From NCBI GenBank assembly GCA_964420285.1, contig CAYQTE010000005.1, positions 1 to 64,000 of the forward strand: 64,000 nt of DNA, given 5' to 3'. Below are positions 1-8,749 of this stretch, piece after piece. How positions within the stretch are numbered: position 1 is the first letter of the stretch; each line of letters begins with the position of its first letter. The position numbers were made by a program, and so were the translations under genes. The notes under the pieces are model-generated. The model made no database searches and was not told the DNA's origin. It saw nothing but the letters and a program-made list of their open reading frames with translations. This DNA is from CAYQTE01 sp964420285. Its GTDB lineage: Bacteria; Planctomycetota; Phycisphaerae; Tepidisphaerales; Tepidisphaeraceae.

Positions 1-141
1 CTGGGGAGTACCGGCGGAGGAGAAAAGGGCGGGCCGTGCGGCGATTTGGGACGGCGGAGGGATTGGGATCAGAACGTTGCGCGGGCTGGTGTTATGGATT
101 TGGGTATATGGTTTTTGGGGCGGGGGGCGGGTTGCGGGCAT

Positions 142-170
142 TTGACACAGTGTTTGGGGGCCATTAGCAT
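142..170 (+). promoter_or_regulatory. Sigma70-type promoter of the H1-like gene
   Basis: TTGACA at 142-147 and TAGCAT at 165-170 are separated by exactly 17 bases. They lie about 25 bases upstream of the Shine-Dalgarno sequence GGAGGT (194-199), which precedes the ATG at 207 by 7 bases. The match to the housekeeping consensus is seen directly; use in the cell is inferred. The rest of 1-206 shows no convincing gene. Confidence 0.55.
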
Positions 171-206
171 TCCTCCCCTTGTGAAGACACCATGGAGGTT
201 TGACCT

Positions 207-443
207 ATGCAGGAATTTGAGACGCTCAAGCGTCTGGTAATCGAGGCCGAGGACGATATCAGCAAGGCAAAGGGCGGCAACAAGGCCGCCGGAACCCGCG
301 CACGCAAAAAGATGCAGGAAATCAAGGACGCCGCGCAGGGTATCCGCAAGAAGATCCTTGAGGGGCGAGAGGAAGAGCCCGGCCCGGCGGGAAGCCCGAC
401 GGCAACCCCGGCCACGCCCCCGGCAACCCCGCCGCAGCCATAA
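207..443 (+). CDS. Histone H1-like (Hc1-type) small DNA-binding protein
   Basis: This 78-residue protein has a charged helical N-terminal part (about residues 1-52) containing the core KGGNKAAGTRARKKMQEIKD. That core matches the KGNKAAGTRVRK-type block of the short bacterial histone H1-like proteins of Bacteroidetes and Chlamydia. A Pro/Ala/Thr-rich tail (about 53-78) follows. Family knowledge suggests nucleoid binding and DNA compaction. The start is fixed by a strong SD (GGAGGT, spacing 7) and a good promoter just upstream. It appears to be monocistronic or loosely linked to the dehydratase-like gene 38 bases downstream. The tail is longer and more proline-rich than usual, so affinity for DNA is not certain. 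Confidence 0.75.
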   Translation: MQEFETLKRLVIEAEDDISKAKGGNKAAGTRARKKMQEIKDAAQGIRKKILEGREEEPGPAGSPTATPATPPATPPQP

Positions 444-481
444 GGCGTTTGGGGCCTTCTGGAAGGCAGTTTCCCCGGTTT

Positions 482-955
482 ATGCCTCCCCAATATCTCT
501 ACGACATCGCCGGGATCGATCTCGATCGGGTCTTGTTCGACCAGCAGGTCGTGCGCGAAATGAACCCGCAACGCGGGGCCATGGAGCAGCTTAACGGCAT
601 TAGCTGGGTCAGCGTCGATCTGGGCCGGATTATCGGGTTTAAGGATGTGCGCGACGACGAATTCTGGGTGTCGGGGCACATTCCCGGCCGGCCGCTGTAT
701 CCGGGCGTGCTGATGATAGAGGCCGGCGCCCAGCTTGCCTGTTTTTACACCAAGCGGTTCATGGGCTGGACGGGATTCATCGGGTTTGGGGCGGTGGACG
801 AGGTGAAATTCCGACTGCCAGTCGAGCCCAATTGCCGGATGCACATTCTGGCGCTGAAGATGTGGGATCGGCACCGGCGGGTCAATTGCAAGGTGCAGGG
901 GCTGGTCAAGGGGCAGATTTGCTTCGAGGCGAGCATCACCGGGACGCAATTCTAG
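482..955 (+). CDS. FabZ-like hotdog-fold hydroxyacyl-ACP dehydratase
   Basis: This 157-residue protein has the size and fold pattern of FabZ/FabA-like dehydratases. The active-site segment GHIPGRPLYPGVLMIEAGAQ places His66 and Glu80 fourteen residues apart, as in FabZ, with the family PGVLMIEA block. It would dehydrate 3-hydroxyacyl-ACP in fatty acid or related lipid synthesis in the cytoplasm. The ATG at 482 was chosen because homology begins at once (PPQYLYDI); an in-frame ATG at 449 adds 11 non-conserved residues. Only a distant GGAAGG lies upstream. No lpxC, lpxA or other fab gene is adjacent, so this may be a side-branch dehydratase rather than the main FabZ. Confidence 0.7.
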   Translation: MPPQYLYDIAGIDLDRVLFDQQVVREMNPQRGAMEQLNGISWVSVDLGRIIGFKDVRDDEFWVSGHIPGRPLYPGVLMIEAGAQLACFYTKRFMGWTGFIGFGAVDEVKFRLPVEPNCRMHILALKMWDRHRRVNCKVQGLVKGQICFEASITGTQF

Positions 956-960
956 ATACC

Positions 961-1018
961 GTATCTCACGCAGAGGCGCAACCTTCGACAGGCTCAGGTC
1001 AGGAAGGCGCAGGGAAAA
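961..1018. repeat. Short mosaic of common interspersed repeat motifs
   Basis: The gap between the convergent genes contains CTCACGCAGAGGCGCA, then CCTTCGACAGGCTCAGG, then AAGGCGCAGGG. Similar CACGCAAAGGCGCA text recurs at 33598 in front of a lipoprotein gene. These motifs resemble short non-coding repeats that are widespread in environmental genomes. Nothing coding is seen here. Confidence 0.35.
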
Positions 1019-1020
1019 AT

Positions 1021-1614
1021 CTAGACTTGCAGTTGCCTTTGGAGGGTTTCCAGCGTGATTGCGTGGGTACCGCGCAATGTTGCTTCGAAGAGGGATAGCT
1101 TCGCGGGGTGGTGGTCGATTGTCACGTCTGTACCCCAGATTGCCTGGCCGATCGAGGTTAATGCGGATTTGGCCTGGTCAAGCGTCTGCTGGGTGTTGGG
1201 GGCGGTCAGGCGATCGTTGAGACGGATGAGGATGCGATCGGTTGCGAAATCGAGCCGGCCTGCGAATGCCGCGTCGGCCGTCAGGATTGCGGCGGATTCG
1301 GCGGCCGCGTGCATGGTGGCCCGGAGCCGGCCGGTCAGATCGAGCGAGCCCGGCCAGGGCTGTTTTCTGGTATAGACCACTCCCCATGTTGCATCGGCCT
1401 GATCGAAGGAGACGTTGGCCTCGATACCCACCAGCACAACGCCCGGGCCGCCTTTGACGTGGTTGTAGTCGGCCACGTCGATCCATGTATGGCCGGCGAA
1501 TGACTGGGCGACGATCCAGCGATGAAACGCCGCGACGATGTCGCCGGGTTCGATCCTGGCCGTGGCGGCGTACAGCTTGGCGGACATTTTGATGACGTCC
1601 ATGTGTTCTTTCAT
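1021..1614 (-). CDS. Conserved unknown protein paired with sulfite/nitrite reductase
   Basis: This 197-residue soluble protein has no signal peptide and no recognised domain. Its ATG (1614) lies 2 bases after the stop codon of the reductase, so the two are almost certainly co-transcribed and probably translationally coupled. Conserved-looking blocks are FHRWI, DVADYNHVKGGPGVVLVG near residues 30-60 and ILIRLNDRLTAPNT near 130. From memory, proteins of this general pattern occur beside siroheme nitrite/sulfite reductases in other phyla, which would suggest a role in reductase maturation or electron supply. That is inference. A longer in-frame start at 1671 would overlap the reductase and is less likely. 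Confidence 0.6.
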   Translation of the reverse strand: MKEHMDVIKMSAKLYAATARIEPGDIVAAFHRWIVAQSFAGHTWIDVADYNHVKGGPGVVLVGIEANVSFDQADATWGVVYTRKQPWPGSLDLTGRLRATMHAAAESAAILTADAAFAGRLDFATDRILIRLNDRLTAPNTQQTLDQAKSALTSIGQAIWGTDVTIDHHPAKLSLFEATLRGTHAITLETLQRQLQV

Positions 1615-1616
1615 TT

Positions 1617-3881
1617 TCAGACGGGGCTGATCGCCGGCCGGGCGGCCTGGGCCTGCACGGCCGCGTGGCATTTGTGGGCGGCGTCGATGAACAGATTGGC
1701 TTCCTCGATGAGCTTGTGAGCGGTTTCGCGTGTGTAGCGGGTGTCGGGCGCTTCGTGGCGCTGGAAGAGGTAACGCGAGAACTGATCGTGATGAAAGCGG
1801 TCCCAGAAGAGCCTGGGCTCGACAAAGCGGGTTCGGAATTCCGAAACGATCACGTTCGCGTCGTCCGGCGCGTCAAGCCATTGAAGCTGCACCAGCGTGC
1901 GAGCGGCCGTCAACATCGCGGCGTAGGCTTTTTCGTCGGCGGCTTTGAATTGTGCGGCGTCCAGAAGGATCATGGCCTCGAACGCCAGGCTCTCGGCCCG
2001 CGTGAATCCAAACTGGGCGGGCGAAACCACTTCACCGGCGCATTCGCCAATTCCCATGTCCCCGATCGTGAATTCCCGCACGTCGCCCCAATCGGAATAA
2101 TATGATGCATCCACCGCGTGAGGCGGCACGGCCGTGAACTGATCGACGATATTCTTGAGTTCCTTCTTCCCGATGCGCTGGCACCAGGCTTGAAAGGTCT
2201 CCTGGCTGTTGCGCTGGGCGACGTAGCGATCGGTGAGTGCGGACACCAGATCCGGGACGCGTTTGCTGGGCACACTTCCCAACGGCAGGCCGTAACTGCC
2301 CGCGTTTTGCGACCATTGCCCGCCGAGCATCACCTGGAAATGCGGGACGGTGTAAGCGCCGATGTTTCGGCTGTTGCCATAGAAACCCAGGTCGGCCAAA
2401 TGGTGCTGGCCGCAGGAATTGAAGCAGCCGCTGACCTTGATGCGCAGATTGCGAACCGCCTGATCCATCGAGGCGCTTTTTTCGGCCAGCCGGCGACGCA
2501 ATTCGCCCGCCAGGCCGCGCGAGCTGGCGATTCCGAGCTTGCATGTGTCCGTGCCGGGGCACGCGACGACATCCACGATCGTCCCGGCGCCGGCCTGACC
2601 CAGACCGAGCGCGACCAGATCCCTGTAGAGATCGACCGCCTTTCCGGCCGGAACCCATCGCAGGACGATGTTCTGTTCGACGGTCGTTCGCGCATTGCCG
2701 CCGGAATAGCGGCGTGACAGTTCGGCCAGTTCGCGCATCTGCGTCGCGGACAAATCGCCCAGCGGGCAGGTGACGGTGGCGGTGACATAGCCGGGTTGTC
2801 GCTGCTGATAGAGATTGGTGGCGGCCCAGTCGTCGAAGCCTTCGGGCCGGCGGGAACCGTTCAATTGCACCGCCTGCCAGGCCGGAGTTTCCCTGAAGCG
2901 TGGTATCTCATCGAAATAGCTGCGCCACGACGGGTCTTGGGGCATGGTGCGAACTTCTTCGAGGACGATGCGGCGAAACTCATCGATGCCCAGTTTCTGC
3001 ACGAGGAACTTGAGCCGGGCCTTATTACGGCTGCGTTTTTCGCCCAGCCGGGCAAACACGCGACCCATCGCCCGTGCCAGGGGCAACAGTTCCGCTTCGG
3101 GCACGAATTGATCGAACAGCTTGGCCTGATGGGGAACGGCTCCCAGCCCGCCGCCGACGTAGATGGCAAAGCCGCGCTCGAGAGTGCCGTCGGGCCGGTT
3201 GCGCGTTTTGGCGATGCCGCCCAGATCGTGCATCGACACCAGTGCGCACGCTTCATGCTCGCAGCCGCTGAAGGCGATCTTGAATTTCCGCCCGAAATCC
3301 TGCGTGTCGCGATGGCCCAGCAGGTAATACGCCACCGCCTTGGCGTAGGGCGAGACATCGAACGTCTCGGTCCGGCATACACCCGCCAGCGGGCAGGCCG
3401 TCACGTTGCGGACGCTGTTGCCGCACGCTTCGCGGGTTGTGATTCCGACGGCCGCCAGGCGTCGGAAAATATCCGGCGTGTCGTCGATGTGAACGTAGTG
3501 AAGCTGAATGTCCTGTCGCGTGGTGATGTGGCAGATGCCGTCGGAATATTCCTCGGCCAGTTCCGCCAGAGCGATCATCTGTTCGGGATTGAGCGAGCCG
3601 AAGGGGATCTTGATCCGCTGCATGCCGGGCGCATCCCAGAAGGTATCAGGGCCCTTGGTCAGCGCCGGGTAGGGCAGTTTCTGCGTTTTGGCGCCATCGT
3701 GGCGCTGGCCGTTGTCATAGCGCTGGCCATAGGCGCCGCGGCGCAATCGCGTTTCGGCGAAGACTTTATCGTCGATCTTGCCCTGCTTGCGTAGGGCGAT
3801 TTGGGCTTCGAACGAATCGATTTCCTGAGCGAGATTCTCCGGGACACGATCCGCCAGAGCGTCTTTCCAGTTCACAGGCAT
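1617..3881 (-). CDS. Siroheme [4Fe-4S] sulfite/nitrite reductase with extra C-terminal helical domain
   Basis: This 754-residue protein reduces sulfite or nitrite by six electrons in assimilation. Two ferredoxin-like/siroheme half-repeats are visible, about residues 60-310 and 340-580. The cluster ligands are in the second half: CPGTDTC (Cys441, Cys447) and SGCFNSCG (Cys486, Cys490), the classical Cx5C...Cx3C pattern. The first half keeps a parallel Cys set (Cys163, Cys169, Cys207, Cys212). The protein is about 200 residues longer than usual because of a helical C-terminal region (about 625-745) resembling a HEPN-type bundle. The start at 3881 follows an AAGGATG SD. Sulfite versus nitrite specificity cannot be told from sequence alone. 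The downstream unknown gene is in the same operon. Confidence 0.85.
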   Translation of the reverse strand: MPVNWKDALADRVPENLAQEIDSFEAQIALRKQGKIDDKVFAETRLRRGAYGQRYDNGQRHDGAKTQKLPYPALTKGPDTFWDAPGMQRIKIPFGSLNPEQMIALAELAEEYSDGICHITTRQDIQLHYVHIDDTPDIFRRLAAVGITTREACGNSVRNVTACPLAGVCRTETFDVSPYAKAVAYYLLGHRDTQDFGRKFKIAFSGCEHEACALVSMHDLGGIAKTRNRPDGTLERGFAIYVGGGLGAVPHQAKLFDQFVPEAELLPLARAMGRVFARLGEKRSRNKARLKFLVQKLGIDEFRRIVLEEVRTMPQDPSWRSYFDEIPRFRETPAWQAVQLNGSRRPEGFDDWAATNLYQQRQPGYVTATVTCPLGDLSATQMRELAELSRRYSGGNARTTVEQNIVLRWVPAGKAVDLYRDLVALGLGQAGAGTIVDVVACPGTDTCKLGIASSRGLAGELRRRLAEKSASMDQAVRNLRIKVSGCFNSCGQHHLADLGFYGNSRNIGAYTVPHFQVMLGGQWSQNAGSYGLPLGSVPSKRVPDLVSALTDRYVAQRNSQETFQAWCQRIGKKELKNIVDQFTAVPPHAVDASYYSDWGDVREFTIGDMGIGECAGEVVSPAQFGFTRAESLAFEAMILLDAAQFKAADEKAYAAMLTAARTLVQLQWLDAPDDANVIVSEFRTRFVEPRLFWDRFHHDQFSRYLFQRHEAPDTRYTRETAHKLIEEANLFIDAAHKCHAAVQAQAARPAISPV

Positions 3882-3970
3882 TGGCTCATCCTTCAAGGGT
3901 GGACAACATACAGGCGGCCGGTGCAACCGACAATCCGCCCGTAAAGAGAACTCCCGACCGAAATTCTATT

Positions 3971-4009
3971 TTCCTATAGGGAATAGGGCAATAGACTAGG
4001 TTTTGTCAA
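3971..4009 (-). promoter_or_regulatory. Promoter and palindromic operator of the reductase operon
   Basis: Read on the minus strand, TTGACA (4009-4004) is followed after 18 bases by TATTCC. A near-palindrome TTCCTATAGGGAA (3971-3983) overlaps the -10 element. It sits in an AT-rich pocket of an otherwise GC-rich region, about 90 bases upstream of the start at 3881. This is the layout of a repressor-controlled promoter. An Rrf2-type sulfur or NO regulator would fit the context but is a guess. Confidence 0.4.
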
Positions 4010-4149
4010 GTCGGAGGGATTTTCACCCATCCTGTTATTTAAGGCGCCGGGTCTGGTCGCCCGCTTGCCAAGTCCTTGCCTATTGTGAGAACCCGCGCCT
4101 TGAGTGTAATCTATCCACCTGTTCGCACGTGTCACCGGTCGGAGAAGCC

Positions 4150-5043
4150 ATGCCCCATTCCATGACCATCGAAAATGATGCCGTGGCTTTGGAGGTCTGG
4201 CCGCAGTTTGGCGGCAAGATCACCAGCATTATCGACAAGGCCGACGGATACGAACTCCTCTTCGCCTATCCCATGGAGCTCCCCGAAGGCCCGCGCTACG
4301 ACGTCTCCTACGCCGATATCTGGCACGCCGGCTGGGACGAATGCTTCCCCGCCATCGCCAAAAGCAAATACGTCGGCCACCCCTACGATGGCATCCCTGT
4401 CCCGGACCACGGCGAATTGTGGGGAATCCCCACCACCGCTTCACCCACCAAGGATGGAATCACCTGTGTCTGGAATGGCCTGCGCTTCGGTTATCGCCTC
4501 ACCCGCAAGCTCTTCCTCCAGGGTTCGACGATCCAGGCCGATTACACTCTGGTCAATCTCGCCCCGTTTGAATTCCGCTTCGTCTGGTCCATGCACGCGC
4601 TGTTTTCCATGATCCAGCCGGCGCGACTCGATCTCACCGGCAGCCCGCTCTTCCGGCTCAGTCACGATCACCTCGGCACGGAAGTCCAGATGCCCTTCGA
4701 CTGGCCGATGGCCAATCCCGGCGAAGACCTTTCTCGCCCCTACGACGCCCCGGCCCGCAAGGGTTGGAAAGCCTACTCGACCGACCCGATCGAATCCGCC
4801 TTCATTGTCGATTACCCCACGCGCAAGCGGTCGCTGACCATCGAATACGCCTCCGACGATGCCGCCAAAGCGTATTGGGGCGTGTGGATCAACACCGGCG
4901 GCAGCAGCGGCCATCGCCATTTCAGCGTCGAACCCACCGCCGGCCGGTTCGACCAGATTGACCGCGCCATCCGCGACGGTTCCGCCGGCCGGGTTCCGGC
5001 GATGGGACATCTCGATTGGACCACCCGCATCACGCTCGGCTGA
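4150..5043 (+). CDS. Mutarotase-fold (aldose 1-epimerase-like) protein
   Basis: This 297-residue protein shows the galactose-mutarotase-like pattern. It starts with a segment that measures sugar orientation (AVALEVWPQFGGKITSI), then HGELWG and a beta-rich core with SMHALFSM near residues 150-160. It is likely a cytoplasmic sugar epimerase or a carbohydrate-binding relative. Canonical GalM spacing of His and Glu is not obvious, so the substrate is unknown. The ATG at 4150 follows GGAGAAG and was preferred to the ORF start at 4003, whose extra 49 residues look non-coding. The 3' end overlaps the convergent membrane protein gene by 14 bases. Confidence 0.6.
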   Translation: MPHSMTIENDAVALEVWPQFGGKITSIIDKADGYELLFAYPMELPEGPRYDVSYADIWHAGWDECFPAIAKSKYVGHPYDGIPVPDHGELWGIPTTASPTKDGITCVWNGLRFGYRLTRKLFLQGSTIQADYTLVNLAPFEFRFVWSMHALFSMIQPARLDLTGSPLFRLSHDHLGTEVQMPFDWPMANPGEDLSRPYDAPARKGWKAYSTDPIESAFIVDYPTRKRSLTIEYASDDAAKAYWGVWINTGGSSGHRHFSVEPTAGRFDQIDRAIRDGSAGRVPAMGHLDWTTRITLG

Positions 5044-5560
5044 TCCGCACCTCGCTCAAGGCCGCCCACTGCACGATGGCCATATAGCCGCTGAGGGCCA
5101 CCGCCAAGGCCGGCAGGTATTGCAGCCCGTACGGATTCCAGCAACTGGCGATGACCCACAGATTCAACACCGCCGTGGCCAATGTCAGGCCGATCAGTGT
5201 CATCAGCGACCAGGCGCGTCTGGGCAACAGCAATACCAGACCATCGATGACCAAAGCCACCGCGAACACAGTGATGCCCAGATCGACCTTGAATCCGGCC
5301 GTCTGAAGGTACGGGGTCACGACACCGGTATTCAGATCGGTGAGATCATTCACGTTGTCGCGATAGACGAGGTAGTGTTCCAGCCGGGTATTCGTGAACA
5401 GCAGAAACGCCGCGATGGCAAAACTCAGCCACGCCTCGGCGATACCGCTCAGCGGCGCCCGACCGCCGCCGTAATCCGCGCTCTGCGCCGGCTTGGGCTC
5501 CGGCGCAGCCGGCGGCGGCACCGGCGTATTCGACAGCCGCGGCAGTTTCGACATGTCCAT
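5030..5560 (-). CDS. Small four-helix membrane protein of unknown function
   Basis: This 176-residue protein has a Pro-rich cytoplasmic N-terminus (about 1-40) followed by four predicted membrane spans: AWLSFAIAAFLLF, LGITVFAVALVIDGLVLLL, LMTLIGLTLATAVLNLWVIA and a last segment around YLPALAVALSGYMAI. It has no recognised family. The start at 5560 follows GGAGGCGACT on the minus strand, a good SD. It may be transcribed alone. Confidence 0.55.
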   Translation of the reverse strand: MDMSKLPRLSNTPVPPPAAPEPKPAQSADYGGGRAPLSGIAEAWLSFAIAAFLLFTNTRLEHYLVYRDNVNDLTDLNTGVVTPYLQTAGFKVDLGITVFAVALVIDGLVLLLPRRAWSLMTLIGLTLATAVLNLWVIASCWNPYGLQYLPALAVALSGYMAIVQWAALSEVRISRA

Positions 5561-5779
5561 AGTCGCCTCCAATCCCCGCCCCCGTTTCACTCATGCTTTC
5601 CCCGCCAGAATAGTCCTTGCCCCGCCTTGGAGCAACCGCAGCCGCGATCCAATTCCTTCGGCAGATTCCCCAACCCGCTTTCCGGCATGCCATTCCGTAG
5701 CGACAGCCAGTTCCAAAATCAGGTTCACCCCGGCGGCGGACGCCGAGTCTCCCGCGCCGGCTGTCAAATCCGTACGAAA

Positions 5780-8749
5780 TTAACCCTGGCCGGGTATAGG
5801 AGACGAACTGCTCGCTTGGCGAGGTTGGCCATCGCTTGGTATCGCCGCCGCGTCCAGACCGCGCAGGACCAGCAAACCCATGAAGCGTTCATCCCGGCCG
5901 AAGTCGATCGGGCCGGACCATGAATCGGATTCGCCGCTTCCCCCGGCGTGCTGGACGAAATTGAAACGCAGGGCAATGGGTGTGTCCTTGTGGTTCGGAC
6001 ATAACAGCGCCCAGGGAACCGCCAGTTCGCCTCGCCAATCGCCGGTATGCAGCGTCGCGGCGTAACGCACGGCGGCGTCGATGGGCTTCCAATTGTCCAC
6101 GGTTGACGGGGCGTCCGACTGGCGCTCGACCCACACGGCGCCGCGCGGCTTGGCGACGATATGAACGGCCGGGCTGGTCGAACCGTCGGGCCATTGCGCC
6201 TGCACCAGCAGTTCGCACAAGTCCTCGCCCCAGGCGCGGCGCTGATCATATTGCACGAAATTCCGGATCGGTGCGACATCCGTTGTGTCAACGTCCTGCA
6301 GCTTGAAGGCGACCAGGAATTCGTCGCTGGTCCAGTTGGTGCAAATCTGGCTTGCCCGCGGCGCCACCGGCAGATCGCCCGATTGCACGGCAGGGCGATC
6401 CAGCAGTCGGATCATCGGCCCATCCTGAATCGCGTCGGCCATGTTCCAATCCTCGAGCTGCCCGTCGATGCGCGGCGCCATCGCGCGGCGATCGCAATGC
6501 CCTACCGGAATCACCAGCGAACGCGGCGTGCGAAATCGTGTGTAGGCGTTGACAAAGCTTACGGTCATGGGAATCTGCGCCGCGCCCGCCGCGGCCGGAA
6601 GATCACGCGTGCTCACCTTCGCAGTCAGATTGAAGCATTGCACCGCATAGGCATCCAGGGAGCCAATCGCCAGAGGCTCCTGCGGCAACTCCCACGGTTT
6701 GGGCGCGCGGTCCCATTGCAGCAAATTCCGCCCGGCCAGAGCGTCCGATGCGTTGTAGATATCCAGAGCGATGTCGGCATCGAATTCGCCATCGGCGCCC
6801 GGCCGCCATTGCACGCCGCGGGGGATGATGTACGGGCGCTGATGTTCGGCTTCCCATCGTGAGAGATCGACATCCAACGCCTGCTGCGCCGCGGGCGGGC
6901 CGCCGAAAAATGGTCTGTGAAGTTCGATATCGGCAGCGAGGAACTCGCGCGCCTGCTGCCAGGTCGCGGAATCGACCGTGCCGCACACCAGGCCGTATGT
7001 CGCGTCGGGCGACTGGTCCTTTGTCAACTCGACCGGCTTGGCCAGCAGCCTGGCCAGCAATCCGGCCGTGGCCGAAATTCCGCGTCCATCGGCGATTGTC
7101 AGGTATTCGTAATCCTGCTCGGCGCGGCGAAGCCATTTGGCGCGGATGCTGGCGACGGGCTTGTCCACGCCGAACCAGCTTCCCGGATAGAACCACGGCA
7201 GGGCATCGGGATCGGCCGGGATTCCCGCATCGTTGGTCGCCGGCAGACATTGATCGAATCGGACCAATTCCGCCTGACGCAGATACGCCAGTGCCGCCCA
7301 AAGCCGCGCGTCGGCGGCGTTGGATCGCCCGCCGGCCAGCAGTGACTCGGCACCGGCGCCGGCCAGGAGCCATTGATGGATTGGCATGCCGGCTGGCGCG
7401 GACGTCGGCGCCAGCGGCATGGACGTCGATTCTGTCGTCGCCGGATCGTGACGCGAGCCGATCAGACCCTGGCCTGCCGATACGATCCGCTCGGCCGCCG
7501 ATGGATCGAGCAATGTCGCACCGTCGGCCGTGCGGAACAGCAGCCGGCTTTTGTCGATCGGTACCATGACCCGCGCCCGCGGGTTCATGGCCAGCACGGC
7601 GGCCGCCGCTCGGCACAAATCGGCGTCGCCGCCTTGACCGGCCGCAATGGGATCCGGCTCGACCACCGCGTTTTCGAGCCATTGTTGCTGATCGAAATGC
7701 GCCAATGCCGCCGCCGTGAATTGCCGCCGGCCGGGTTGATCGGGTTGATCGAGAGCGTCAATCGTGGGCAACGGCCAATAGCGGACAGGCATTTTTGCCG
7801 CCGGGCCCGTCGTGCCGAGCCACGGCCGGACCAGATCATCGAACGACGACCAATCGAGCTGCGGCGGTTGGCCCGGCGACCACTTGGCGATCGGACCAAG
7901 CCGGGGAACCACGATCTGAAGCCGGTTCGCCTGCGCCAACGATTGCAGATCGTCCAGCAACTGCACGGCCTGATCGTAGCGAGGTTCGGACCGGCTGAGC
8001 CATTGCGGGATCAGCGAATCAAACCGATCCGGAAACAGCCGCGGCAGATCGGACCAGTCGATTCGGCCGGACATGACCAAACCCGGCACGTCGCTCAGGG
8101 CAAAGTCGTACACTTTCAGCTTCACCGCCAGAGATTGAATAACATTTCCGCCCCAGACAAGCTGGCAGGTTCCCTGGTAATCACCGGCCGTGGCATTGGG
8201 CGGAATATGCAGGTCGATCCAAAGCCAATCGGCGTTGGCGCCCGTGTCGGCCGGTAAAGTCGGAGAGACGAGCGATCGCGGCGGATGAAGCGATGCGATG
8301 CCGCTGTTCATCGGAACCGGCAGGAGCGCTGCCGGCCAGGTCGATCGCATCGCCGCCGGGCCGGCCTGACGGACGAGGCTGGCCTGATGCGTGTCGATCG
8401 CCACCGGCACAACCCAACAGGCGGACATGTTCGATGGGCTGATCGACTCCCCGCCAACACCGTTGGCCCCGTTCGAGACGAGCGGCCCCAGCCGCAACTC
8501 GGCCGGCTTGGCAAGTTCCGAACCAACCAGCCCATTGACCTGCAGGCAGAAGCTGAGCCATTCATTTCCAGCACCGCTGATGATAACGGGCTCGGCCGAT
8601 GTTGTGGGTCGCATGGGCTGATCGAGATTTGCCACCACAACCTGTGGTGGTGGATACGTATCCTGACACCCCAGCAAGCCCACTAATCCCGCTATCGACA
8701 GGAGTGCAAGGCATGCACGATTCAGGAGTTGTGTACATCGGGCGGGCAT
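5780..8749 (-). CDS. Large lipoprotein with DUF4091-like and CBM9-like domains
   Basis: This 989-residue protein begins with a lipoprotein signal peptide (SIAGLVGLLGC), so it is probably exported and lipid-anchored. The middle part has the layout of DUF4091 proteins, which are related to glycoside hydrolases: an N-terminal beta domain, then a barrel-like region ending near AEQDYEYLTIADGRG. The C-terminal about 250 residues, with APRIDGQLEDWNMAD and later FVQHAGGSGESDSW, resemble a family-9-like carbohydrate-binding module. A role in binding or processing polysaccharide outside the cytoplasm is inferred. The start at 8749 (MPARCTQLL) was chosen because it directly precedes the signal peptide; the longer frame to 8827 adds non-conserved residues. 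Confidence 0.65.
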   Translation of the reverse strand: MPARCTQLLNRACLALLSIAGLVGLLGCQDTYPPPQVVVANLDQPMRPTTSAEPVIISGAGNEWLSFCLQVNGLVGSELAKPAELRLGPLVSNGANGVGGESISPSNMSACWVVPVAIDTHQASLVRQAGPAAMRSTWPAALLPVPMNSGIASLHPPRSLVSPTLPADTGANADWLWIDLHIPPNATAGDYQGTCQLVWGGNVIQSLAVKLKVYDFALSDVPGLVMSGRIDWSDLPRLFPDRFDSLIPQWLSRSEPRYDQAVQLLDDLQSLAQANRLQIVVPRLGPIAKWSPGQPPQLDWSSFDDLVRPWLGTTGPAAKMPVRYWPLPTIDALDQPDQPGRRQFTAAALAHFDQQQWLENAVVEPDPIAAGQGGDADLCRAAAAVLAMNPRARVMVPIDKSRLLFRTADGATLLDPSAAERIVSAGQGLIGSRHDPATTESTSMPLAPTSAPAGMPIHQWLLAGAGAESLLAGGRSNAADARLWAALAYLRQAELVRFDQCLPATNDAGIPADPDALPWFYPGSWFGVDKPVASIRAKWLRRAEQDYEYLTIADGRGISATAGLLARLLAKPVELTKDQSPDATYGLVCGTVDSATWQQAREFLAADIELHRPFFGGPPAAQQALDVDLSRWEAEHQRPYIIPRGVQWRPGADGEFDADIALDIYNASDALAGRNLLQWDRAPKPWELPQEPLAIGSLDAYAVQCFNLTAKVSTRDLPAAAGAAQIPMTVSFVNAYTRFRTPRSLVIPVGHCDRRAMAPRIDGQLEDWNMADAIQDGPMIRLLDRPAVQSGDLPVAPRASQICTNWTSDEFLVAFKLQDVDTTDVAPIRNFVQYDQRRAWGEDLCELLVQAQWPDGSTSPAVHIVAKPRGAVWVERQSDAPSTVDNWKPIDAAVRYAATLHTGDWRGELAVPWALLCPNHKDTPIALRFNFVQHAGGSGESDSWSGPIDFGRDERFMGLLVLRGLDAAAIPSDGQPRQASSSSPIPGQG

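Noticed and set aside
164..949. A 261-codon minus-strand frame over the H1-like and FabZ-like genes
   Set aside because: It overlaps two genes with good family motifs and start signals, and it shows no domain itself.
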